A stretch of DNA of 64,000 nucleotides from Nostoc sp. MS1 (GTDB taxonomy: Bacteria; Cyanobacteriota; Cyanobacteriia; Cyanobacteriales; Nostocaceae), in NCBI RefSeq assembly GCF_019976755.1, contig NZ_AP023441.1:5825501-5889500 (forward strand), given 5' to 3'. The notes under the pieces are model-generated. The model was not told where the DNA came from. It did not search any database and was given only the letters and a program-made list of their open reading frames with translations. A program made the translations under genes and the position numbers. This document shows, piece after piece, positions 53,635-61,806 of the stretch; within the stretch, counting starts at the first letter, position 1; every line of letters starts with the position of its first letter.

Positions 53635-54603
53635 TTAATTGTTTGGATTGAACTGTTGATGTACAGATAATAAGGTACATTCCCAAACAAGGCGCGGTTG
53701 GGCGTAGACAAGCAAATATTTACGGGCTTTTTCTAACTGACTAACTACTCTTGGTTGATACTGCTTTTTCCAGTAGGATTGCTGTAAATAATCAACTAAC
53801 CATAATTGCGCTTCCGTATCTAAATCTTTGTCGATTTGCTTGGCTAATTCCAAAGCATGACGTTGAGATTTAGGTGCTGTGGTTAAGTCTTGTAGTAACT
53901 CTGGGGGGATGGCTTGTAATTGTGCGTAAGAGGCGATCGCACTCCCCGGACTGCCAGATGCTAAACTCAACACTGCCGGATGTTGTAAAATTTCCTGATG
54001 CCCTGTTTGTGTTAATACCTGAGTTAAAGACGTTGTATCTAAGCGATGAAAAGGTATACGCTGACAACGGGACACCAAAGTCGGCAATACAGACTCAGGG
54101 GAAGGCACAATCAAAATTATCGTAGCTTTCCCTGGTTCTTCTAAAGTTTTTAACAAAGCATTGGCGGCTGGTTCCGCCATTGTTTGCGCTTCCTCCAGCA
54201 CTACCACATTTCTTGGTGCTTCCAAAGGCGGACGACCGAGAAATTCTGAGATTTCTCGAATTTGTTCTAAGCGAATTAGAGGCGGTGCTTTGCGCTTAAC
54301 ATTTTTTTCGGCAGCTTGGGCGGCTGTGAGTCTTTGCCCTTGATATTGGTAAGTAGGCTGTACCCACAACAAATCAGGATGATTACCTTGACGCAAACGC
54401 TGCTGCAAAGATGGAAGTTGCTGCATTTCTACAAAGCTAGAAAATAGCAACTCCACAAAACACCGCGCCGCTAAACTCCGTCCTACACCATCCGCCCCCG
54501 CAAATAAATAAGCTGGGGCGACTCGGTTTTGTTTAACAGCTTGAGTTAGTAATTCTACCGCTTGCTGTTGTCCTACCAGTGGTGCAAAAGGGTTGTGAGT
54601 CAT
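53635..54603 (-). CDS. holB: DNA polymerase III subunit delta'
   Basis: The 322-residue clamp-loader subunit contains FAPLVGQQQAVELLTQAVKQNRVAPAYLFAGADGVGRSLAARCF, VVVLEEAQTMAEPAANALLKTLEEPG and the SRC-like motif VSRCQRIPF. The P-loop has R in place of K (GADGVGRS), which is normal for delta', a non-catalytic AAA+ subunit. It works with gamma/tau and delta to load the beta clamp. It lies upstream of the atp operon on the same strand. Confidence 0.92.
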   Translation of the reverse strand: MTHNPFAPLVGQQQAVELLTQAVKQNRVAPAYLFAGADGVGRSLAARCFVELLFSSFVEMQQLPSLQQRLRQGNHPDLLWVQPTYQYQGQRLTAAQAAEKNVKRKAPPLIRLEQIREISEFLGRPPLEAPRNVVVLEEAQTMAEPAANALLKTLEEPGKATIILIVPSPESVLPTLVSRCQRIPFHRLDTTSLTQVLTQTGHQEILQHPAVLSLASGSPGSAIASYAQLQAIPPELLQDLTTAPKSQRHALELAKQIDKDLDTEAQLWLVDYLQQSYWKKQYQPRVVSQLEKARKYLLVYAQPRLVWECTLLSVHQQFNPNN

Positions 54604-54656
54604 TATTTAATTGTAATCATCTTTGTTGACGGTTAATAGTCAACACGAAAATACGT

Positions 54657-54703
54657 AAAAGTTAGGCGATTTTCTCAACCAATAGAATAATCACCTAACT
54701 TTT
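54657..54703 (-). terminator. Terminator after the pathogen-related-like gene
   Basis: Arms AAAAGTTAGGCGATT (54657-54671) and AATCACCTAACTTTT (54689-54703) form a 15-position stem with one mismatch. On the minus strand the hairpin ends in TTTT. It lies just beyond the end of the gene at 54720. Confidence 0.7.
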
Positions 54704-54719
54704 AATTACGAATTACGAA

Positions 54720-55391
54720 TTACGAATTATTCTGTCCGTGAAAAGGACAACCTGTAGCTAATTTGTTCAAAAAAGAACCACTATCAAAAAAGTGTTCTAA
54801 TGACAAGATTTTTAAATCATCATTAACACGGGCAACACTCATACCTACAATTTCTACAGTCTCTCCTGTGGGTGCGTGTTCTTTGTAGGAACCGCTAAAA
54901 GTTCCCCAATGCCGCCACTTAAATGTGACGTTTGGCGGCCCTGCTAATACTTCTATGAGTTCCCATAAGAAGCCGTTAGGAAAAGCATTATGAAACAGAT
55001 GTGCTGATGACTCAAAATCTTCCTCTGAAGCTTTATATTGTTCTGAGTCACCTAGAAATAAATTGTAAGTTCCTGCATCCGCTACATCCTGAGCAGTATA
55101 AGCAGAACCACCATTAGTAGTCATGCGAAATTTATCTGCTACTATAGATACCCACTGCTGAGGATTGGTTTTGAAAGAAGCTTCCATTTCAAAGGCTCTG
55201 ACTAAGTTCTGCACTATAGCTTCTAAAGAACCTTCGATGTGATTAGACTTACTTTGTTGCTTAAGATATTGATTTGTGCGCGAATAATCTGGTGGTTCTT
55301 GATATCGCCATTCCACGTTGGAGTCGTGAGCAATGACAGTATCTCTATCTTGTATCCAAATAGGTTGGCTGGTAGATGATTCTGAACTCAT
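54720..55391 (-). CDS. SnoaL-like protein, homologue of plant pathogen-related proteins
   Basis: The 223-residue sequence matches the layout of plant pathogen-related proteins as I remember them: WRYQEPPDYSRTNQYL, then GSLEAIVQNLVRAFEMEASFKT, SAHLFHNAFPNGFLWELIEVLAGPPNVTFKWRHWG, HAPTGETVEIVG and LKILSLEHFFDSG. This is an NTF2/SnoaL-like alpha+beta barrel with an N-terminal helical extension. The function of the plant members is not established, so only the family is named here. It is monocistronic with its own terminator. Confidence 0.78.
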   Translation of the reverse strand: MSSESSTSQPIWIQDRDTVIAHDSNVEWRYQEPPDYSRTNQYLKQQSKSNHIEGSLEAIVQNLVRAFEMEASFKTNPQQWVSIVADKFRMTTNGGSAYTAQDVADAGTYNLFLGDSEQYKASEEDFESSAHLFHNAFPNGFLWELIEVLAGPPNVTFKWRHWGTFSGSYKEHAPTGETVEIVGMSVARVNDDLKILSLEHFFDSGSFLNKLATGCPFHGQNNS

Positions 55392-56067
55392 ATGCTGTAA
55401 TTACCTACTAGATTTTGAGCAAAACACAGTTGAGAAATTAATGTTTTGCAATTAGCGGACTATTGGGGAACTAGGTTGAGTTTTGATTTTTTCTAATCGT
55501 TTTCTTTGCTCCATTTCAGAATTAACCATGATAATTTGTGGCTAGTTTAATTTATTAAGCAAACCAACCTTATATTATTGATAATTCTGAATTATATGCA
55601 GCAAAATTTTGAAGCATTCAACTCTTTTAGTAGTTGTCTATCTCCACGATAGAAAATATCACATATAGAAACTAATATCAAATATTTTTTGAGAGCCATC
55701 AAAATTAGAAGGAAATGCTTTATTAACTAGGGTTGATAACAAATAATTTGTATATATAGGCTTTAGGCGATCGCTCAATTCTCTAGTAGACTTGCAAGAG
55801 TAAGAGTCCCATACAATACTGTTCTCAGAGTATCAACCAGAAAAGGCACATCGTAAGGAATCCGGTTGTACTATTGGACTATACTGATTAATCAGTGTTT
55901 GCTCTTAGACAGGTTTATTCTAAGTATTTTTTGTATTCTTATCATCAATCAAATCGGCTTCCTATATCAATATCAAACCACCTTATACAGCCAATGCTAT
56001 GTTAAAACAGGCTAGATTACTCAAACGGTTTTAACAGCAGTTTTAAACTCAGTAATTTGGTAGATTT
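55392..56067. other. Long AT-rich intergenic region
   Basis: This 676-bp gap between divergent genes should contain the promoters for both. I saw no ORF with family resemblance, no RNA gene and no strong repeat beyond one HIP1-like site near 55770. Confidence 0.5.
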
Positions 56068-56964
56068 ATGAATTTCAAACGCCGCCAATTTTTATTTTTA
56101 AGTAGCTTCAGCGCCTTTGGTGTAGGATTATTAACTTGGAAGTTAGCTCACCAAAATGATTCAAGTGCTGATTTTGCTGTAGCAGCACCACCCAAAAAAG
56201 ATTTACTCTTACGCTTTGTGTCGGTGGCTGATACAGGAACAGGTGCAAGAGGACAGTATGCTGTAGCTAGGGCCATGACAAATTACTACCAGCAAAATCC
56301 CTATGATTTGGTAGTTCTAGCTGGTGATAATATTTATAATAACGGCGAAATTGAGAAAATAAATGCTGTGTTTGAGCGTCCCTATCAAGATTTGCTCAAA
56401 CAAAAGGTGAAATTTCAAGCTTGTTTAGGTAATCATGATATCCGCACTGATAACGGTGATCCACAAGTCCGCTATCCTGGTTTTAATATGAATGGTAGGC
56501 GATACTATACATTTCGCCGCCAAGGTATACAATTTTTCGCTTTAGATACTAACAATAATGCCGATTGGCAAAATCAACTAACTTGGTTAGAAAAAGAATT
56601 AAGTAGTAGTAACGCTTCGTGGAAAGTAGTATTTGGACATCACCCCATTTATTCATCGGGGGTGTACGGAACTAATCAAGCTTTCGTTAAAACCTTCACA
56701 CCACTGTTTAAAAAATATGGAGTCCAACTTTATATTAATGGACACGAACATAGTTACGAACGCACTCGCCCTATCGATGGCACAACCTATTTAATTTGCG
56801 GTGCTGGCGCAGGTAATCGTCCTGTAGGGCGATCGCAATGGACAGAGTATTCCACCAGTGATTTAAGCTTCGCCGCCTATGAAGTTTACCCCGATAGGAT
56901 AGAAGTAAATGCGATCAACACTAATAATCGCATTTTTGACAAAGGAGTGATTAGCAGGGCTTAA
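56068..56964 (+). CDS. Exported metallophosphoesterase (purple acid phosphatase-like)
   Basis: The 298-residue protein has a twin-arginine-like signal (MNFKRRQFLFLSSFSAFGVGLLTW) and a calcineurin-like fold. The metal-binding motifs are VADTGTGARG (Asp near 52), VVLAGDNIYNNG (GDN near 92), CLGNHDIR (GNHD), FGHHPIYSSG and NGHEHSYER (GHEH). The order fits purple acid phosphatase-type enzymes. The substrate is unknown; a periplasmic phosphomonoesterase or phosphodiesterase activity is likely. Confidence 0.88.
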   Translation: MNFKRRQFLFLSSFSAFGVGLLTWKLAHQNDSSADFAVAAPPKKDLLLRFVSVADTGTGARGQYAVARAMTNYYQQNPYDLVVLAGDNIYNNGEIEKINAVFERPYQDLLKQKVKFQACLGNHDIRTDNGDPQVRYPGFNMNGRRYYTFRRQGIQFFALDTNNNADWQNQLTWLEKELSSSNASWKVVFGHHPIYSSGVYGTNQAFVKTFTPLFKKYGVQLYINGHEHSYERTRPIDGTTYLICGAGAGNRPVGRSQWTEYSTSDLSFAAYEVYPDRIEVNAINTNNRIFDKGVISRA

Positions 56965-56989
56965 GGATTGGGGGGAGACAAGGAAGCAG

Positions 56990-57075
56990 AGGAAAACTAC
57001 CAAGCACTGTCAACTGTCAACTGTCAATTGTCAACTGACCAATGACTAATGACTAGTGACTATTAACTAATGTAG
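56990..57075. repeat. STRR heptad array upstream of serC
   Basis: Roughly ten heptad units (CTGTCAA, TGACTAA) run from 57004 to 57072, between the phosphatase and serC. Confidence 0.75.
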
Positions 57076-57115
57076 TATCTACATTACTACTTACAACAAG
57101 CTTCCTCCTGCAACA

Positions 57116-58294
57116 ATGTCAGAGCATCTTACGCTTCCCACAACTAAACCTCATATTCCGCATTTTTCCTCTGGCCCCTGTGCAAAGCGCCCTGGTTGGT
57201 CTGCGTCTAGTCTGGAAAACGCCTGTGTGGGTCGTTCCCACAGGTCTGAAGATGGTAAGGCTAGATTAGCAGACGTTATTGAACGTTCTAAAAAAATTCT
57301 CGGTTTACCTGCTGATTATCGTTTAGGTATTGTGCCGGCTTCCGATACTGGCGCTGTAGAAATGGCCTTATGGTCACTACTAGGACAAAGACCTTTAGAT
57401 ATCTTGGCTTGGGAAAGTTTCGGTCAAGAATGGGTTAAGGATGTGGTAGATGAATTAAAGTTACCCGATGTCCGCCTGTTGAAAGCACCCTATGGCGGCT
57501 TACCCAATTTAGATGAAGTTAATTTTGACCATGATGTCGTGTTTTTATGGAATGGCACAACTTCGGGTGTCAGGGTTCCCAACGGTGACTGGATTAAAGA
57601 CGATCGCCAAGGTTTAACTATTTGCGATGCGACATCTGCGGTGTTTGCAATGGATATCCCTTGGGAAAAAATCGATGTGCTGACTTACTCCTGGCAGAAA
57701 GTATTAGGTGGAGAAGCCCAGCATGGTGTGATTGTTCTCTCACCCCGCGCGGTGGAAAGACTGGAAACTTATCAACCAGCTTGGCCTATACCGAAGATTT
57801 TCCGCCTCTCCCAAAAAGGTAAACTCATTGAAGGCATTTTTAAGGCAGATACCATCAATACACCATCGATGTTGTGTGTAGAAGATGCTTTAGATGCTTT
57901 GATTTGGGCTGAAGGTATTGGCGGTTTGCCTGGGTTGATTAGTCGCAGTGAAGCTAACTTAGCTGCGATCGCCAAATGGGTTGAACAAAGCAAGTGGGCT
58001 GATTTCCTAGCTGAAAAACCAGAAACTCGCTCTTGTACTTCAATTTGCTTAAAAATTGTCGATGCTGCTTTCTCTAGCCTGAGTGCAGAAGACCAAGGTA
58101 AATTTGCGAAGAAACTAGCAAAACTTCTAGAAAAACAGCAAGTAGCCTATGATATCGCACCCTATCGTGCTGCACCCCCTGGACTGCGGATTTGGGGCGG
58201 CGCTACTGTAGAAACCTCCAATATTGAAGCCTTACTTCCTTGGTTGGATTGGGCATACGCTACTGTGAAAGCTGAGTTTGCACCTGTAGCTTAG
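57116..58294 (+). CDS. serC: Phosphoserine aminotransferase
   Basis: The 392-residue class V PLP aminotransferase includes HFSSGPCAKRPGWSASSLENA near the N-terminus, PASDTGAVEMALWSLLG, FLWNGTTSGVRVPNGDWI, the PLP lysine in TYSWQKVLGGEAQHGV near residue 196 and APYRAAPPGLRIWGGATVE at the C-terminus. It makes phosphoserine from phosphohydroxypyruvate. The divergent form (rather than the E. coli-like one) is common in cyanobacteria and methanogens. Monocistronic. Confidence 0.9.
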   Translation: MSEHLTLPTTKPHIPHFSSGPCAKRPGWSASSLENACVGRSHRSEDGKARLADVIERSKKILGLPADYRLGIVPASDTGAVEMALWSLLGQRPLDILAWESFGQEWVKDVVDELKLPDVRLLKAPYGGLPNLDEVNFDHDVVFLWNGTTSGVRVPNGDWIKDDRQGLTICDATSAVFAMDIPWEKIDVLTYSWQKVLGGEAQHGVIVLSPRAVERLETYQPAWPIPKIFRLSQKGKLIEGIFKADTINTPSMLCVEDALDALIWAEGIGGLPGLISRSEANLAAIAKWVEQSKWADFLAEKPETRSCTSICLKIVDAAFSSLSAEDQGKFAKKLAKLLEKQQVAYDIAPYRAAPPGLRIWGGATVETSNIEALLPWLDWAYATVKAEFAPVA

Positions 58295-58403
58295 GATAAT
58301 TGGTCATTTACTAGGATTTAAGCATAAGGTTTCTATTAAGAGTGGGTGTAAGGGTTCTTGAACACCTACACCCCCATACCCTAGAAAGGAGTATATTAAA
58401 CCC

Positions 58404-59048
58404 TTGAGTAATAGACTTTTGTTAAAGGAACAATTACAAGCAAAAATTGGGGAGATACAATCTAAAAGTCCTGGCTCTCCTGTTACCAATGTGAAGCTAG
58501 ACAAAGCGATCGCCAAAGAAATTGAACAGTTAACAACTCAATTAGAACGCTGTAATCCTAATCCTAGTCCTCTGTTATATGCTACTTCTTTACTAGAGGG
58601 AGCTTGGCAATTACAATACTCCACTGCTAGAGAAATCCGTTCTTTAGACTCCCTACCATTAGGATTAAAGATAGGTAAAGTGTTTCAAGTTATCGATGTT
58701 GGCAATAAATTATTCTTTAATTTAGCGTATGTCCAGCATTCTCTGGGGCTGGCATCAGGATTTGTGAAAGTAACAGCTAGGTTTGAACCAGCCATAGAAG
58801 ATTCATCGCCTGTACCTAACAAACGTATCAATGTCTACTTTGAAAAACGCTACCTATCAATTGAAAAAATTGTTGGCATTGATACCCCCAGACTCAATCC
58901 ATTTAAGGTTGTACCAGCTAACAATCCTCAAGGTAGAGTGGCCATCCTTGATATTACCTACCTAGACGAAACCCTGAGAATTGGCCGTGGGGGTGATGAA
59001 AGTTTGTTTATCCTCAGTAAATCAGACGAATTACAACAGTTGGCGTAG
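58404..59048 (+). CDS. PAP/fibrillin family plastid-lipid associated protein
   Basis: The 214-residue fibrillin has the conserved block PLLYATSLLEGAWQLQYSTAREIRSLDSLPLGLKIGKVFQVID and the C-terminal VAILDITYLDETLRIGRGGDESLFIL motif. Fibrillins bind lipids in plastids and thylakoids. The start is TTG at 58404, the only plausible start close to the AGGAG at about 58386; no ATG fits better. The last 18 bp overlap the convergent gene. Confidence 0.88.
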   Translation: MSNRLLLKEQLQAKIGEIQSKSPGSPVTNVKLDKAIAKEIEQLTTQLERCNPNPSPLLYATSLLEGAWQLQYSTAREIRSLDSLPLGLKIGKVFQVIDVGNKLFFNLAYVQHSLGLASGFVKVTARFEPAIEDSSPVPNKRINVYFEKRYLSIEKIVGIDTPRLNPFKVVPANNPQGRVAILDITYLDETLRIGRGGDESLFILSKSDELQQLA

Positions 59049-59330
59049 CTGTTCGACTATATGCTCTTCGAGTTCTTGTTTTTCTCGGTTACTAGCAGAA
59101 CGTTGGTAGTTCTTCCCTGTTTGTTGAATAAATTTTCGTTTCTCAGCTGGGGAAGATTTGCCAGAAAAATTCTTTTGTAGTTCTTCCCAAGTTTGCAGTG
59201 CTACAGCTTCACCAAGTTGGACAAGTGCCGCAGGTAGTAATTTTTTGGCCTCAAGGCGAACATCTTCCTCAGTTTCCAAGGAGGATAAATCTACATGGCT
59301 TAAATCAAGGTCAATGGGAAATTTACTCAT
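59031..59330 (-). CDS. Conserved small helical protein, unknown
   Basis: The 99-residue protein contains LSHVDLSSLETEEDVRLEAKKLLPAALVQLGEAVALQTWEELQ and a basic helical C-terminus (KRKFIQQTGKNYQRSASNREKQELEEHIVEQLRQLL). I do not recognise a family. The gene overlaps the fibrillin gene end by 18 bp, tail to tail. Confidence 0.6.
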   Translation of the reverse strand: MSKFPIDLDLSHVDLSSLETEEDVRLEAKKLLPAALVQLGEAVALQTWEELQKNFSGKSSPAEKRKFIQQTGKNYQRSASNREKQELEEHIVEQLRQLL

Positions 59331-59558
59331 TTAACTCAACTATTAGAACTGACTATTGGCTATTCTTGTGTTGAATGCTCCTATATTAAACTCTATTAAA
59401 GGTAATATTGGTTAATTTATCAATCTCTGCAATAAGTTAGAGCCAAAAGTAACTTTGTTCATACTTACCGTAGGTGTTGGCTAAAAAGTTTTGACACATT
59501 TACACATCATCAGATGATTGAGTCAGAATAGGAATAAGCAATCATGGAGGGTGTTGCT

Positions 59559-59873
59559 ATGTCTCGACTGACTCAAATTCTTCGGAACTTTTACATTCGG
59601 CTGGAAGCCTTGTTTGGTGTTTTCTTCAAAGGCTTGTTTGGTTTCATAGGCAAGATATTTAGCTTTTTTGCTGGGTTGTTTGGATTGACTCAGCCTGATT
59701 ATTTTTTGGGAACAGATGAGGCGCAAAGTACCAAAAAAGCTTCGCTCCAAGAACCTGTTGCCAATGTTAAAAATGCTACGCCTGAAACTTTTGTTACTTC
59801 CCGTCGTCGTCCTAATTCCAAAAAAATTGACGACTATTATATGAATATGGCGCGAGAAGTGAATAAGAGTTAA
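59559..59873 (+). CDS. Small membrane-associated cyanobacterial protein, unknown
   Basis: The ~104-residue protein has an N-terminal amphipathic/hydrophobic region rich in Phe and Gly (LFGVFFKGLFGFIGKIFSFFAGLFGLTQPDYFLG) and a polar C-terminus (VTSRRRPNSKKIDDYYMNMAREVN). The hydrophobic part could be a membrane hairpin or surface-binding helix. I chose ATG 59559 (MSRLTQ), preceded by GGAGGG. An ATG five codons upstream is the alternative. No recognised family. Confidence 0.65.
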   Translation: MSRLTQILRNFYIRLEALFGVFFKGLFGFIGKIFSFFAGLFGLTQPDYFLGTDEAQSTKKASLQEPVANVKNATPETFVTSRRRPNSKKIDDYYMNMAREVNKS

Positions 59874-59879
59874 GGGTTT

Positions 59880-59913
59880 GTTGACAGTTGACGGTTAACT
59901 GTTAACTGTCAAC
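59880..59913. terminator. Heptad hairpin between convergent genes
   Basis: GTTGACAGTTGAC (59880-59892) and GTTAACTGTCAAC (59901-59913) pair over 13 bp with one mismatch. It lies between the small membrane protein gene and the Uma2 gene. Confidence 0.6.
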
Positions 59914-59921
59914 ATAATTCT

Positions 59922-60536
59922 TTATCGACCAGCAGCAAATATTTGTTCGGCAGTTAGATTCAGATTGGGAAAAGTTGGGGAAATAATTTGTTCTTCTCCC
60001 CGAAACTGAGTTCCTTGATAAACGCCATCGACTAACTGATAAATGGTCATCACAGGTTCTTTAGATGAGCCAATATAACGTTTACCCCCCAGTCCTAAGT
60101 AATCTGCAATCCAATACTCTCCAATTCCCAATGCCTCGTAATCTTCTACTTTACGAGCATAGTCATTTTGCCAATTCGTACTCACAACTTCAACTACTAA
60201 CTTGACAGAGTTACCCAATGTGATTACTGGCTCAGTTTGCCATAAAGGTTCATTGACCAAAGCTGTCTGATCAAGAATCACAACATCGGGTCTAAAAGCG
60301 GAATTTAAACCTAGTGGTTTAATTAGACATTTCATGGGAATAAACCAGGGCAAATCTAGTAGCTCAATTGCTACATTCAGCTTACGGTTAATTAGGCCAG
60401 CCACCTGTTCATGGAGTCCAGTAGGTTCCAAGTCAATTAGTTCTCCATCAATTAATTCATAGCGTACATCGTCCAGATAGCTAGCAATGAATGCTTCAAA
60501 GCTAATAGAACCCGTATTAGTAGTAGCTAATATCAT
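59922..60536 (-). CDS. Uma2 family (DUF820) putative endonuclease
   Basis: This ~204-residue Uma2 protein contains DDVRYELIDGELIDLEPTGLHEQVAGLI, the metal aspartate in FRPDVVILDQ, and VKLVVEVVSTNWQNDYARKVEDYEALGIGEYWIADY (the E and K region). I chose MILATT at 60536; ATG 60569 is also open. It is related to, but clearly different from, the Uma2 gene at 35185. The catalytic residues look intact. Confidence 0.87.
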   Translation of the reverse strand: MILATTNTGSISFEAFIASYLDDVRYELIDGELIDLEPTGLHEQVAGLINRKLNVAIELLDLPWFIPMKCLIKPLGLNSAFRPDVVILDQTALVNEPLWQTEPVITLGNSVKLVVEVVSTNWQNDYARKVEDYEALGIGEYWIADYLGLGGKRYIGSSKEPVMTIYQLVDGVYQGTQFRGEEQIISPTFPNLNLTAEQIFAAGR

Positions 60537-60773
60537 AGAATTTATGGTTTTCTGGAGAATGAATGCCAAATACCAGGGAGATATATTATAAGATTTTATT
60601 TTTTAACGCAGTCTACAATTATTATATTCCTGCTCTTGTTGGGTGAGCGCGATCGCCTTACAACTAGTCATTACTCTGTCTGTCAGCAGTGAGCAAAAAT
60701 TTTTCTTACCCAATATCTACAACAAATCTACAATAAGGATAATCGCAGTTATCGCCTCATTATTTTCAAACGG

Positions 60774-61724
60774 ATGAACAACAAGAGCAAGCCAGATTGG
60801 GCTGGTGAAAGTCTACTCTCCAATTTCGTCAATTTGTTAATTCAAACTAAACCCATTTACGGGGTGATGAAACAGCAAGCCAGAAAGGTTCTCATCAACA
60901 CGGCTGAAAAAAACGGTGTCCCTTGGCGTAAGAACTATGAAGCACTCCAAGCATCACCCGCAAAAAAAATGCTGGCGGCTGTGACTAACCCTCATGTAAT
61001 CTATCCTGACTACTACAAAGTACCATTCCACGCATACGCGGAAGGTAACTTGTGCTGGGATGCGGCTTTTGAAACTGAGTCGGCTACTTACGCGATGGCG
61101 TTGCGGGTATGGCCGCAAGAAAACATGACTTGGGAAGCCGCCCATGCTAGGTTACGTGGTACTTTTCATGATGCTTTGGCGACTTATGGGCCTAAGCAAG
61201 CCAAGGATATTTTAGATATTGGCTGTTCGGTTGGTATCTCTACCCTAGCGTTGCATCGTTACTACCAACGCCAGGAAAGATATCCAGTCCGTACTGTGGG
61301 TTTGGATTTGTCGCCTTATATGCTGGCGGTGGCTAGGACTAGAGATGTTAATAGTGAAATATCCGAGTGGATTCATGCTAGGGCAGAAAATACCGGTTTA
61401 CCAGCTCAATCTTTTGATTTGGTGACTCTGCAATTTGTTACTCATGAACTACCAGGCTACGTTAGCAAGGAAATTTTTGCTGAAGCCAAGCGGTTATTAC
61501 GTCCTGGTGGTTATATCGCCATCGTTGATAATAACCCGCGATCGCCTGTCATCCAAAATCTACCCCCCGTTCTCTACACCCTCATGAAAAGCACTGAGCC
61601 TTGGAGTGATGATTACTACGATTTTGATATTGAAGCCGCCCTACAACAAGTAGGTTTTATGCCCCCAATTACAGTCCCCAGCGACCCACGCCATCGGACA
61701 ATTATTGCTAGGAAGCCTGTGTAG
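60774..61724 (+). CDS. Class I SAM-dependent methyltransferase
   Basis: The 316-residue methyltransferase has motif I DILDIGCSVGISTLALHRYY near residue 138, then VGLDLSPYMLAVAR, FDLVTLQFVTHELPG and EAKRLLRPGGYIAIVDNN, with a distinct N-terminal 100-residue domain. The substrate cannot be read from the sequence. Monocistronic, downstream of a ~200-bp gap and followed by heptad repeats. Confidence 0.85.
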   Translation: MNNKSKPDWAGESLLSNFVNLLIQTKPIYGVMKQQARKVLINTAEKNGVPWRKNYEALQASPAKKMLAAVTNPHVIYPDYYKVPFHAYAEGNLCWDAAFETESATYAMALRVWPQENMTWEAAHARLRGTFHDALATYGPKQAKDILDIGCSVGISTLALHRYYQRQERYPVRTVGLDLSPYMLAVARTRDVNSEISEWIHARAENTGLPAQSFDLVTLQFVTHELPGYVSKEIFAEAKRLLRPGGYIAIVDNNPRSPVIQNLPPVLYTLMKSTEPWSDDYYDFDIEAALQQVGFMPPITVPSDPRHRTIIARKPV

Positions 61725-61806
61725 ACAATTGACAATGGACAATTGACAGTGAACTTAAGCTGCCAACTGTCAACTGTCAACTGTCAACTGTCAACTGTCA
61801 ACTGCT
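61725..61806. repeat. STRR heptad array between convergent genes
   Basis: GACAATT units on the left, then six consecutive GTCAACT units (about 61765-61803) on the right, all between the methyltransferase and the receptor gene. Confidence 0.8.

Noticed and set aside
61760..61806. Possible CRISPR array or iteron set
   Set aside because: Direct 7-bp repeats without spacers and no initiator gene nearby; typical STRR array.
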